A stretch of DNA of 64,000 bases from Trichosphaerium sp. ATCC 40318. Its lineage: Eukaryota; Discosea; Flabellinia; Trichosidae. Below the pieces are notes generated by a model. The model searched no databases. It had not been told where the DNA came from and worked only from the letters and a program-made list of their open reading frames with translations. Shown here piece by piece: positions 44,401 through 54,932 of this stretch. The stretch's first letter is position 1, and each line of letters starts with the position of its first letter. The stretch lies in contig JALMLS010000316.1 in assembly GCA_038496445.1 (NCBI GenBank), positions 1 through 64,000 of the forward strand, given 5' to 3'. The translations under genes were made by a program, and so were the position numbers.

Positions 44401-47400
44401 CATATTAATTTTTTTTCAAAAACCTAGATGGCTATGGAGAAGTGTACGTACCTTTTCTCTTGCTATTTTCTCTTTTTTTTCTTTTTTTTCAGTATTAGCT
44501 TGTTCATTTATTTTGTAAGCTTTTACTCTGTATTCCTTCGTATTTGTATTAGTATTTGTATCTTTCAAGCTGTCTTGAGATGATTTCAAATCCTTTACAG
44601 GTTTATCCTTAGGCGTATTGGTATCAACTGGCTTTTTAGGTGCTAGTGACTTGGGAACTATTAATTTTTGCCTTTTCCGACTTAAAAATGTTTCCCCGTC
44701 AGGTTTTCTCTTTCCCAAGCTAAATGATCGCTTATTAAGGTTTAATTTACCCTCTCTAGCAAGCATATCGGCTGTTCTCTGATAGAAACTTAGCAAAACC
44801 TTCGCGTAGATGAAGAATAAAGTCGAAAACCTCAAACTTTTTGTAAAAGAAAAATCGGAATCCGACTGGACTTACTGTTAACCCTTGAGATGCCAGGTGA
44901 GCATGAATCACTTGTAATAGTTCTTTTTGAGAGTATGTAATAGTTGTAGCATTAACAATCCTGTTTGTCTCAAGTCTAGCAAGTGCGATATTGCTCTGAT
45001 CTCCCATTTTAAAGTCAAACTTTTGATTATCCTTACCATCTTTTCCAGTCAGACTTATCCTACTTAAAAGTCTATTCGCAGCTTCTGCAAAGTCTTTTCT
45101 TTGTTTTTGTCCAGTATGTATTGGATACTCCTGTATTTGTAGAATATCTTGAAGAATCCTAAATAGCTTCTTACTGAGCACTTGACTGATCATTGGATCT
45201 TTTGCCAAATATCTCAATACTCGACAAGCGAGTGTCTTTGCTTCAACAACACCTTCACTATTCAATCTTGCCTTGACGACATCTACAAGAACACTAACAC
45301 CATTTGCTGCTCTTAATTGTTTGACAGCGTTTGCGATAGGAGAATTATCTTGATTGTCGCTTGGCACTCCTTTCAGAAAATTTATTATAATCTAAGAAAA
45401 AATTGTATCGTTAATAGATTATCGTGACTTGAAGAAGATTTTTTGAAAAATAAACAGTACCTGAAGAGCATTGACGATCAAATACATATTCTCAAATTGT
45501 AAGAAATCGTGAACAATATCAACAATACAGATAAGACCTAATTTTGTTACAAATGTGGAAGCCCAAAACAACACGTTTTTTTAACGGCATACCTGATTTG
45601 TCACCATTCTGTACTTTTAAAAACTCGTCCCTCACAGCTGGTATAAGTGTCATAACAGCTACTATTGACAAAAGCTGAATGAGTGAGTCTTCACCCAACT
45701 GAAAGTGGTCCATATCTCCTGCGAGAAAAGCATACATTACAGGAAGATGTTGAACAAGCGAAGGTAGTGGCGTTGCAGGATAAGTGTTCACTAAACCCTT
45801 ACTAAAAGCTCTTACATATCCCAAGCAATGTGTAAAGACTTTTTTTTCACAAACCTCAATACACTTGTATCCAGGTATAGCTTGCTAAGTAAAAACAAAT
45901 AAGTTATTTCAAGCAATATGGTATCTTTTTGTTTGATGAAATTATATGTGTGACGTACTAGTACTAAACCTTTTCGCTTAAAGTGCTCTTCATTCAAGCG
46001 GAGAGTAACAACAAAGTATGTATGCAATGCATTGACACTGTGCTTGAGTACTGTCATGGCAAGAGTTGTTTGATCATTACTAGCAGCAACTTGTATACGT
46101 TCAACTGCCTTGAATATCTTTTCTATACCATGCTGTTCCCCAAAAATCTTCATTACAGTACCATACTTTAAAGCAATACCAAAAAAACTCATTATGGACT
46201 TTATACGATGTTGTGCAGTGGCACCTTCAACGAAAAAAGTTAGGAAACAGAATGTAAACACGTATGACGTTTACCTTCTATATCTTGATCAAGCACCCAC
46301 AATGCACGTGAAACTATCGTTTCAAGGTCAGCTCTGTTACGCTTGAGTGGCGTTAGGATCATTCAAGAGGTTAGATGCGTGTGGCGACGTACTAGACATA
46401 TTTGTTCCATAACAGAGGATGCTAGATAGTATAAGGCATTGCAAACCTCTACTGATAGATACAATGCTTCTGAGGACGTCTGGCGAGCTTTTTTGGTTGT
46501 TAGAAAAAGCTGTCGGAGATCAAGGTTAAGTCATACCGATAGCCTGTTCGAGAGCCATTAAGCCACCTCTATCCACGAAAACAGAACATAATTTCTTATG
46601 CATCGTCATACTTGTAACAAGTGTTATGGTTGCCTTTAAAATAGCGATATTATCTAGTAATGTGAGTCAATGTAAACACTTCCAATGTCCACTTGCTACA
46701 AATTGCCAAAAAAGAACAAAATGAAGAAGTTGCTTCATCGCAACCAACAAAGAGAAAATGGTTGTCAACGTTCTCCAAATGTATTTTACTTACCACTTTT
46801 GAGGTAGCTGAGTATGATATCAAGACCTCCTCCCATAAGTACGGGTCTAATTGACATTTAATACTTGACACATTTGGTGACACATGTCAACAAAAAATTC
46901 ATTGAAAATGACTTTGCCAGTTATTGTTGACTTGTACCCTATAGCGTTGTGGTAAGAACCACAAACCGTCCAAAAACACTCAAGAATATACTGTTGCTCC
47001 ATTTTAGCAAGGTTATCAGCGGACACATGCAGAGAGGAAAGCGGTGGCTAACGACGTTAGATATTTAGTTGATTTGATTCAGTGAAAGTACTTTTACAAC
47101 GTCCATATCAGGTGTCGTATTCTTCACTACAAGGCCTTCTCCCTTTGAAGAAAATTATTTAGGATGCTCCAGGATTATATTAAGGTTAAAAGAAGGTGAA
47201 TACGCACAAAGGAGTTCCCATCAATTTTTTTGTCAATGTACATTCTCAATCGTTTTAACAAGACCTCTCGGAACTATCCATCAAAAATGAGCCGTGAATA
47301 ACTTAAAAAAAAATAAGAGTACCTCCAGAGATACTTGTTCGCTTTCTTCGTCCATTGCATCCTACCATATTATAAATTTGGTTTTTTTTTATTATGTAAC

Positions 47401-48248
47401 TCGAAAATGTATATTTTGCATTTCGTAGCGCACCAAATACGACGCTAGAGTTCCAGTGGCATAAACGCGTATAGGAGAAGCCTTTTCTTCGAGCACCAGT
47501 TTGATAAGTTTGACTGTGTCAAGTTAGTGTAACGGGGAAGCGAGGATAAGTACGTACCAAGTATAAGCTCTTCTTGAGTATCTGAAATGAAGTAAAAAGC
47601 GCCTCTACTTGCGGCTACAATGATCTAAACGCAAATAAGCGAATAAAAAAAATCAAAGAAGTTTCACAAGATAGTTTCTCTAAAATACCCTGCAAGCTGC
47701 TAGTGTGGCGTCAGGGTCATCGGATATGAGTTCGTTTGTTATGAGAAGTATTAGATCTTCGTCACCTTGTAGACATTAATTAAAAACGTAGTTTGCGTTC
47801 TTTTAACCTTCAAATGCACTCAATAGTTGTCCTAAGCATGGTTACTACGCGAAACATGTCATTATGTCTTACCGATTGGCGTTCCTTCTCGTACTTCATC
47901 TGAGCCTTCAATAGACTTGTTGCGCTCAATGAAAGCGGTTTCTTCCTGTTCTAAGAGCGCGGCAAGTCTGTAAAATGTAAGTCTGTTTTAAATACTGGCC
48001 AAACAGCGTACCGATGCAAATTTTGTATTTTTTGGGCTTGGCTGGTATGTTCAAAACCGACAGAATTTAAATGTTCGAGAAACGTTTGCAGAAGAGGGTC
48101 TCCATACATATCAAACGCATCGCCGCCATCATCGTCCATTAACTAGTATACTTTAGGGCGCCTTACATTGTTTTATTCCAACTTGGTCGTATATTGATTC
48201 CCCATCAAGTTGCTCGAACGAATCAGAGGCGTCACTATCATCAGACAT
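41491..48248 (-). CDS. DCAF1: DCAF1 / VprBP-type CRL4 ubiquitin-ligase substrate receptor
   Basis: DCAF1 links substrates to the DDB1-CUL4 ligase in the nucleus. The gene has more than 20 short introns. The N-terminus is MSDDSDASDSFEQLDGESIY (ATG 48248) or MDDDGGDAFDMYGDPLLQTF (48139), followed by an armadillo-like helical region (45-48 kb; for example VKQLRAANGVSVLVDVVKAR). A LisH motif spans an intron (VIHAHLASQGLTVS then TADMLAREGKLNL, 44.7-44.9 kb). The diagnostic part is the WD40 entry: PIATLPELSLLRPHKCPE, ADCAPTNFASRFFASQVGKK, HGGMFGG, LIAGTPTGEIMLYGLDGGEA, ILFKGLLWDIR and SLIHSFDRFTEYG. The tail is acidic (GLDDDDAMMDVDFELQDILG, YEDDDD, end SWDDD at 41491). The last intron (about 41520-42010) is unusually long. 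Part of the exon chain near 46.3-48 kb was not resolved. Confidence 0.85.
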
Positions 48249-48514
48249 CAGTTTTAATCATTTTCTGAGAAGCCACACAGAGTCAATGCAATTCTGTGAC
48301 AAGCTGACCGGTTTTTGCCTTGTAAAAAGCTGTACAAGCGAACATTGCACCAAAATGCCGTTGATGTTCACTAAAAAGTCCTCGACTCGTCGTGCATGTA
48401 TAACCTCTATTCAGTCGTCTTGGAGTATACTTCCTTGCTAGAGGAACGTTCCCTTAAGCACAGAAAACTGATACAAATTCAATTTGTGATATAATACTGC
48501 TGTCTGACATAGCA
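48249..48514. promoter_or_regulatory. Divergent promoter region
   Basis: This is the gap between the DCAF1 start (minus) and the next start on the plus strand (48515). It contains a short atttgtgatataat stretch just before 48515. No defined element can be named. Confidence 0.4.
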
Positions 48515-49636
48515 ATGCGTATAAACGATACTCTGGTACTACTATCCTTCTTTATTGCATGCGTAGTCGCAATTTCACTTGACAGATCAGTTCAATGCCC
48601 ACATAGTAGTTGTACGAGCTTGTACAAGCGTTTTAAATGCGACTCAAAAACTGTCGTTTCATTTTTCTCGTCCAAAAAGTCTGCTAGTCTTTTTCTTCTC
48701 TCAAACAGCATGAATATCATGTAGTACTCTTTTGGACCTGTTTGGATAGAAACGGACAAATTCTTTATTGAACAAAACCAATACGGCTTGGGTTGCATCT
48801 CATTTTTCTAGTGGATTTGCGAGACGACACATCTTCTTTTTATTTCCACAGCTCGGGATCAGAAAACTCAGATCGCGTTTCATACCTTCCCACTAACTCT
48901 ACTGTGCGCTCTACAATTCCAACAAGGTATAACAAATTATACCTAATAGTTTTGCTAGGGTTGGATAAGCATTACACCTAACACTAAGACTGTACATCTG
49001 GAGTATAGCAACAGTACGCTCTAGAGAAGCTCAAGATGTTTATGTATTTCCTTTAGAAGCAAGTACAGCTACCGTTTTGGTGGCTGTTATCTCAACAAGT
49101 GATGGTAATAGTGTTACACACAGTATCATGTACGCAAGGAAAATCAAAACAATCACGTGCCAGTACAAAAATTTACTTGTTTTCTCTGGCCTCTGACGCA
49201 ACATTTCACGTCTTTTTTCTAGTTTCGTTAATGATGTATAAGGACGGAGTCGTTTGAAAATATGTTATCCATTCCAATTCCATTTGACGTCAACAAAGTC
49301 AAAATAGACTGGACAAGATGTACTGCAATTACGCTACAAGAGGCTGAAAGCAAGAGTACGAGAACATCAGAATCACCAAGTACTCCTGTAGTAGAGGCAC
49401 CTATTGACCCACCATCGACTAGTTTAAAGGAAAACACAGTACGTACTTTGTTAAGACTTATTTTTGTCTCCAGCTAATTTTTTCCGTTCTAGCCTTTATT
49501 GGTTTTCCTTTGCTTGGGAGTTGCAATAATCGCTGTTGCAATAACAATATTTTTATTTATTGCATTAAAACGCATGTTTGGGTGTGACAAGAAGTCGCAC
49601 AGTATCATCGCTCAAGATAGCGTTGCTTTGGTGTAG
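48515..49636 (+). CDS. Type I membrane protein, unknown function
   Basis: ATG at 48515 starts a signal peptide (MRINDTLVLLSFFIACVVAI), then a Cys-containing ectodomain (SVQCPHSSCTSLYKR). Following exons read SFGPVWIETDKFFIEQNQYG, SYLPTNSTVRSTIPTRYN, ATVLVAVISTSDGNSVTHSI and IPFDVNKVKIDWTRCTAITL, then a Ser/Thr/Pro stalk (STRTSESPSTPVVEAPIDPP). After a GTACGT intron the last exon supplies a transmembrane helix (PLLVFLCLGVAIIAVAITIF) and a short tail (KRMFGCDKKSHSIIAQDSVA), stop at 49634-49636. Several middle exon joins are not certain. No family is recognised; a surface receptor or adhesin is likely from the layout. Confidence 0.65.
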
Positions 49637-50009
49637 TGGTATTTTTGTTTTGAACGGTATAAAAGCACTGTTGTTTGCTGGACCTCCGAAAGATTAGCCT
49701 GTACTAAGATATATACTCTGTAATAAAAAATATAAAGTAGTTGCCTTGCAGAATGTAGATAGGCATAAGTAGAATAGTTTGATGGTAGCCGGAATCTTGT
49801 GATTGTTGTGATAGAAATTATCTTACACTGAGGCAACTGCAATGTGCTCTGATAATACGAGGCGGTTTCTTGTGCTTTGAAAAAGCAACAAGAGGTTTTT
49901 GACATTATAGCACGCCAGATTTATTTTGGGTAGCATTTAATCGGAAAATATCGAGTTTGACAAATGCACGTGACTTTATGAAGTTCATATCACTAAGACG
50001 TTAACGCTA
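49637..50009. other. Intergenic, no gene seen
   Basis: A gap of about 370 bases between two plus-strand genes. A minus-strand open frame at 49612-49905 has no start context or family match and is probably chance. Confidence 0.5.
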
Positions 50010-50870
50010 ATGTCAATTCCAAGCATAAAACAAATAATACTACTTCAAGAGCTACCACCAGAGTCGTTGACACATATTCTAAGTTATTTAAACAAAATAC
50101 AACGCATTAGCGCTACTACAGTCTCTCATCTTTTTAACAACATCATTCGTCACAATATTGGCTTCGTCGAGATCTATTTAGAGCATTCGTCAGACTGCGA
50201 CGTTCTGAAAGGAAATCCTTTGCTTAAAAACACTCGAATTAGTATTGATTGTAGCCTTTCTGAGGCTGCATTACACTGCCTATCACGTGCTCATATCTTA
50301 GATCTATCAGAAACGACAATAAAAGATAAAGATATCCTTATTTTAACACAAGAAGGAAAGCATACCATTCATAAAATTAACTTGGCTTCAACAAATATAA
50401 CTGATGTTTCATTAAAGGCACTTAGAGCTGTACACACAATTGACATTAGTGAATGTCTTAATATTACTGTTGAAGGAATAAAAGCGCTTAAAGATGTGCA
50501 CTCAATCACACTTATACATCCTCAAAAAGAGTGGCTTAAATATCTCGGCAATGTGCATTCAGTCCGTATGCAGGAAGCCTATGCAATATCAGATGACGAT
50601 ATTAAATCATTGGTAAATGTTAGAAGTCTTTCTTTGGAAGACTGCCTCATTACAGACTCAGGGTTGAAGCACTTGGTAAATCTTGAACACCTCGAGCTTA
50701 TGCTTTGTCCTAACTTAACAAACTCATGTTTGAAACACTTAAAGTCGCTTAAATCTATTCACATTAGGGATGTAAATATAAACAAGATTACAAAACAAGC
50801 TGTTGAGGCTTTAGGTATAACTTGGGATCATGGCGAATATATGCCTGCGTACGAGTACTTTTTAGAATAA
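50010..50870 (+). CDS. F-box / LRR-like protein, intronless
   Basis: One uninterrupted frame of 286 aa. It starts MSIPSIKQIILLQELPPESL with an F-box (LPPESLTHILSYLNKIQRIS, VSHLFNNIIRH) and continues with LRR-like units: KINLASTNITDVSLKALRAV, IDISECLNITVEGIKALKDV, RSLSLEDCLITDSGLKHLVN and LELMLCPNLTNSCLKHLKSL. It is predicted to recruit substrates to an SCF ligase. Like the MORN-repeat gene it lacks introns in a very intron-rich region, suggesting retroposition or recent acquisition. Confidence 0.85.
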   Translation: MSIPSIKQIILLQELPPESLTHILSYLNKIQRISATTVSHLFNNIIRHNIGFVEIYLEHSSDCDVLKGNPLLKNTRISIDCSLSEAALHCLSRAHILDLSETTIKDKDILILTQEGKHTIHKINLASTNITDVSLKALRAVHTIDISECLNITVEGIKALKDVHSITLIHPQKEWLKYLGNVHSVRMQEAYAISDDDIKSLVNVRSLSLEDCLITDSGLKHLVNLEHLELMLCPNLTNSCLKHLKSLKSIHIRDVNINKITKQAVEALGITWDHGEYMPAYEYFLE

Positions 50871-51196
50871 TTAAAGAAAAAGATACTGCTGGTTTCTTTA
50901 CTACCTTTCACTTCCTAATCGGCAACTGTACCTACTGTCATTTATTAATAAATATTCATTTTCATCAGACGTAGTTGGTGCACGTGGTGACTTTACTACA
51001 CGCATAATTTAGTAATTAATGTAAAGACATTTCTTGGAACCAGTACGAAATAAATGTTGGTTTTATTGGTTTCTCGAGCTTTGTCAAAGACAAACGCGTT
51101 AAGTATTTACTCAAGCAAAATGTTTACAAGCCAAACGGCCCTAAGCTCTATTAATTAGGTGAGAAGAATACTGTGTTCTATTAAAATGAATGATAC
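50871..51196. other. Intergenic between convergent genes
   Basis: A gap of about 325 bases between the ends of the F-box gene and the SAP/kinase gene. It is AT-rich, and no exon is seen. Confidence 0.5.
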
Positions 51197-53729
51197 TTAG
51201 TAGTATTTTTTTATTTTATGCTGACAAAGACCTTTTGAATTACATTCACAGTGAGTAATCTCTTGTTTACAAAAACGATCAGATATCTGCTTTATCAAAC
51301 CACCATAATCTGTCTTATAAACACACACAAAGCATGATGCCCAACACTGTTCATCAAGGTATGATGCCCATGTATCGATAAAATGTTGCTTTGCATTTTT
51401 TTCCTCAACACTATTATACATGTGTGTCTTCAATCTGTCTACCCATTTTCCGTACGCTATGTCTATTTGATTTTGCTCCGTTGGGCAGAGTCTCAAGTAA
51501 ATCATGACATGAAGAAAAGAGAAAAGGTCATGTGTGCGGTCATACAACCGTTCAGCATGTGGGTCAAAAATTTCTAAAGTTTGGATGGAAACATATTTGT
51601 GTCCACCACCAGTTAACGCTGACTCATTTAAAGTCACAGCACATCCAAAATCTATTATTAATGCGTTTCCCTCAGCTGTCAATAGTATATTGGACAGTGA
51701 TATATCCCTGAAATAAAAGTGGTTAGATGTTATAACCACTGCGCAATCAAAAAAAGAAAACTTACCTGTGGCAAATACCATGGTCATGTATTGCTCTTAT
51801 AGTTTGTACAGATTGATCAATAAACTTCAAAATATAAGCAATGCTCTCTCTACTCCTTATTTTTAAGCCTAATGGCTGCATCATTATTGTGGTTGCTGTG
51901 CTGTGCAGCTAACGAGAAATCAGCAAGTTGATATTATTGTGTAAATTACAGCCGAAATAAATTGTTTCGACTTTGCCAGTTGTCAGCTCTTAATGTATAG
52001 TTTGTAAGAAGTTGCTTAGTTTGGAATATTTTGTCTTTGTAGATTGGATAATTGGCTTATTGATTGATTGGTTGTAATGCACCAGGTCAAAGATCCGTAC
52101 TATTTTAGGTATGTGGTTGACATTGCGGAGTTTACGCATGAAGGCTACCTCACGCTTGACATGATTTGTTGTATCTTGACCCTCTTCATTGAACTCCTTA
52201 ACAGCAACAAGTTCCACTTCTTTGGTATTAACAAACATTGGTACGCTGTACACTGTTGCAGAAGCACCAACACCGCAGCATCTCTCAGGTGAATACAACT
52301 TGTTTTTGTAGCTGAAAACCTTAGCGACATATCCAAGATCCTCAGGCGTTTGATGGAGAATCTGAAAGAGTCTAGTGATGCCTCCATTTGCGAAGGGAAT
52401 GCACTCTGATTTAAAGAACAATGGTTTGTTACCATTTTGCTCCATTGTAATTTTAAGGATCTTAATCTCCGTAAAATTCATGAGTACAACATAAACCTTA
52501 TTGCGCAACTTCTGTTCCCGTAGTTGACAAAGACCATAGAGAACAGCTTGCCCAATATCCTCGTTACTAAATCCAGCTGGAGTATGACTTAGAAGGAATA
52601 AAACTAAACTTGTAAATGCGTACTAGGTCTCTTTTTAAGTTCTATCACAAAAACCATGTGATACAGTTGAATGCGCCGGTTTGCAAGTATTTTTGTATCT
52701 ATAGGCAGAATGCTAAAATCAGGTTTTCGTCTAAGATCACCAGTCTTTGTTTTCGAAGACGTGGGTTTCTCATGTGTATCATGCACTGCGAGGTTTGGGA
52801 AAAGTGTGATACCGAAACATTTTGCCAAGTACACATTAAACTCCTCTTCCGAATCCCACGTGGTTATTAACTCACCCTCCTCGTTTTTTAAAAAATCGTC
52901 ATGGTTTGTTATCTCTGTATCCGCGAATTCGTTCTTCAGAGGTTTTGCGCGGGATTCAAATATCTTACCGACATTCATTTGTTCTGTTTCAAAAAAAAAA
53001 AGTTACTTGATTGAAAAACATGACGAAAAAATACTTTTACAAAAAGCCAGCGTACTGTTGTTTATGTGCGTTGTTAACGTTTTTTGGCGGTCTGAAGAAT
53101 GGATAAGAGCTTCTTGTTGTGTAACGATCAATTCAGTTCGAACTGTTTCAATCTCTCGTTTGTTTTTTTTTATCTCTCTTTTGCTTTCTAGAGCAGTAGC
53201 TTTACGCTTACGTTCGTTTTCGTCGATTTGTTTCTGCTGTGCTGCTTGTTTGGCGTCTTGTTCCGCTTGTTTGGCTTGAATGGTTCTGAGAGTTGCAGCG
53301 ATAGTGTCACTACCACCTGTCTCTTCCTTAGGATCCTACAATCGGTTTAGACCAAACATGGTACTTTTCAATCTTGAAAAAGAAGACACACCTGTTTTGA
53401 TCCTTCTTCAGCGTGATAAATCTTCGTTTTCATTGTCTCTCGGTATTGAGCAGTGTTTTCACGTGCTTTCTGCTCGCTGGAGCAGCTTTTACGTTCTATT
53501 ACGAAAGTTAGTGATTGAGATATGAGTGTAAGGTTGATGTGATAACGCAATCCAAAAGCTTTTACTTACGGCTAGCTTTACAAATTTCAGAAATAAGTTT
53601 AACCCTGCCCATTGACGAAGTTTTAAGTTCATACTGCTTCGCTATCTTCTGCAATTCCTCTACACCTTTATCTTTGAGGTCTTTTTTGGTGTACGGCACT
53701 GGAAGTAAGGAAGCGTTGTTGTCAGCCAT
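51197..53729 (-). CDS. SAP - coiled-coil - PD-(D/E)XK-like - protein kinase fusion (Crinkler-type)
   Basis: ATG at 53729. A SAP-like DNA-binding helix pair (YTKKDLKDKGVEELQKIAKQ, GRVKLISEICKAS) is followed by a long charged coiled coil (LRTIQAKQAEQDAKQAAQQK, ESKREIKKNKREIETVRTEL). An endonuclease-fold segment then reads NVYLAKCFGITLFPNLAVHD, RKPDFSILP and MVFVIELKK, giving a D...ExK pattern. The C-terminal kinase has GVGASATVYSVPMF, LVAVKEFNEE, HDHGICHRDISLSNILL, LIIDFGCAVTL and DLFSFLHVMIYLRLCP, ending in a Cys-rich tail (HCECNSKGLCQHK) at 51197. A restriction-endonuclease-like domain next to a eukaryotic-like kinase is the layout described for Crinkler-RHS-type and FunK1-like proteins. No signal peptide is visible. 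It is probably nuclear and active as a kinase; nuclease activity is uncertain. Confidence 0.8.
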
Positions 53730-54932
53730 AGTGTTGATAAATTTATGTTATATTTTGAATGGTATTGACCAAATAAAGTAAAAGTAGAATTTGAAATGGT
53801 GTTGATTGAAAAGCGTACAATGTTTCTGTGTACGAGATTTTTTAGCTGCAGCTCTTGTCTTTGATCGAGTCATCATCTACACCCTGAGTCAACAGAAAGA
53901 AATTTCATAATAAACGCAAAAAACAAGAAAGAATTCTTTGGGGAAAAAAAAATGCATCAATCACGTGATTGAAAAAATATGAACTGGAAAATCATACAAA
54001 TCCTTCCTTTGTAGTTCAAAAGATGGCAAAAGGCAAGCTCTAAAATCAGCATGAAAGTAGACAATAGTGGTTTTTAAAGTCATCAAATTAAATTTGTAAT
54101 ACGTAATTAGAAGGCAAAGAAGGGTAAATACGATATTAGTGCAGCACGAAATAGTCAAAAAACGTTACAAACTACTGGAACTACGTACGGTGATTGTGTG
54201 AAAACCATAAACGGACGTTTCGAGTCTTATTAACGTAAAACCGAACTATTTTGGCGGTAAATACTGTTATCGGTAAATAATAGCCTATCAACGCGTCTGT
54301 GCTGGTTTACGAAGAGTTAGTTACCAATAATACCAAAAGCGACACTAGCTTCTCTCCCACAGCTGTGTTACGTACCACTACAACGTGTAAGCTTCCCCTC
54401 GTGTCATGTAGCTTGTTTTATTAGTCAACTGTATTATTTTAGCGGCTGGTACAGTGAGCTATACGCATACATAGCACTAAGCACATGTGTTGCGCGGTGG
54501 CAAAGTACAAAGTACATGCGAAGATCTAAACAATGCTGTTGAAGCAAAGCTTTTCACTGAATACTGGTTTGGATCTTTGGAAGTCTACACTAACGTCTGC
54601 AATGTTTCTTTGCAGATACAAGTGTGTACCTACAACCGGAGTGCGGAAAGCCAACAGCATACGCCATAAACCACTGCGAAGTTATAACACTCCTACAACG
54701 CCGTATTTACAGTAAAATTGCGTACAACCACGTATTAGCTGCTTACAGCCTGTAGGCGCGGAGTACGATATTCAACAACAGCTACCAGCACTAATTCAGC
54801 GCATCACGCCGGTTATTTAGCGTTGTGGTACGTAGTAGCGTTAAATAACGCCAACAAATTACCTTTTAGGAAAAAACACTTCCAAGTAGCTCCAGAAAGC
54901 AACACTGTGCCTAAACAAACTGTACTGGACGT
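53730..54932. other. Gap of about 1.2 kb, no convincing gene
   Basis: This lies between the divergent starts of the SAP/kinase gene and the double glutaminase. There is a TCACGTGA palindrome inside tcaatcacgtgattga at 53961-53968. A short minus-strand piece near 53835-53880 (MMTRSKTRAAAKKS) and plus-strand frames at 54487-54715 are open but lack supporting splice structure. Confidence 0.5.

Noticed and set aside
52671-53279. Plus-strand open frame of about 200 codons
   Set aside because: Antisense to the coiled-coil and nuclease-like exons of the SAP/kinase gene, with no domain, and its start lies in that gene's coding sequence.
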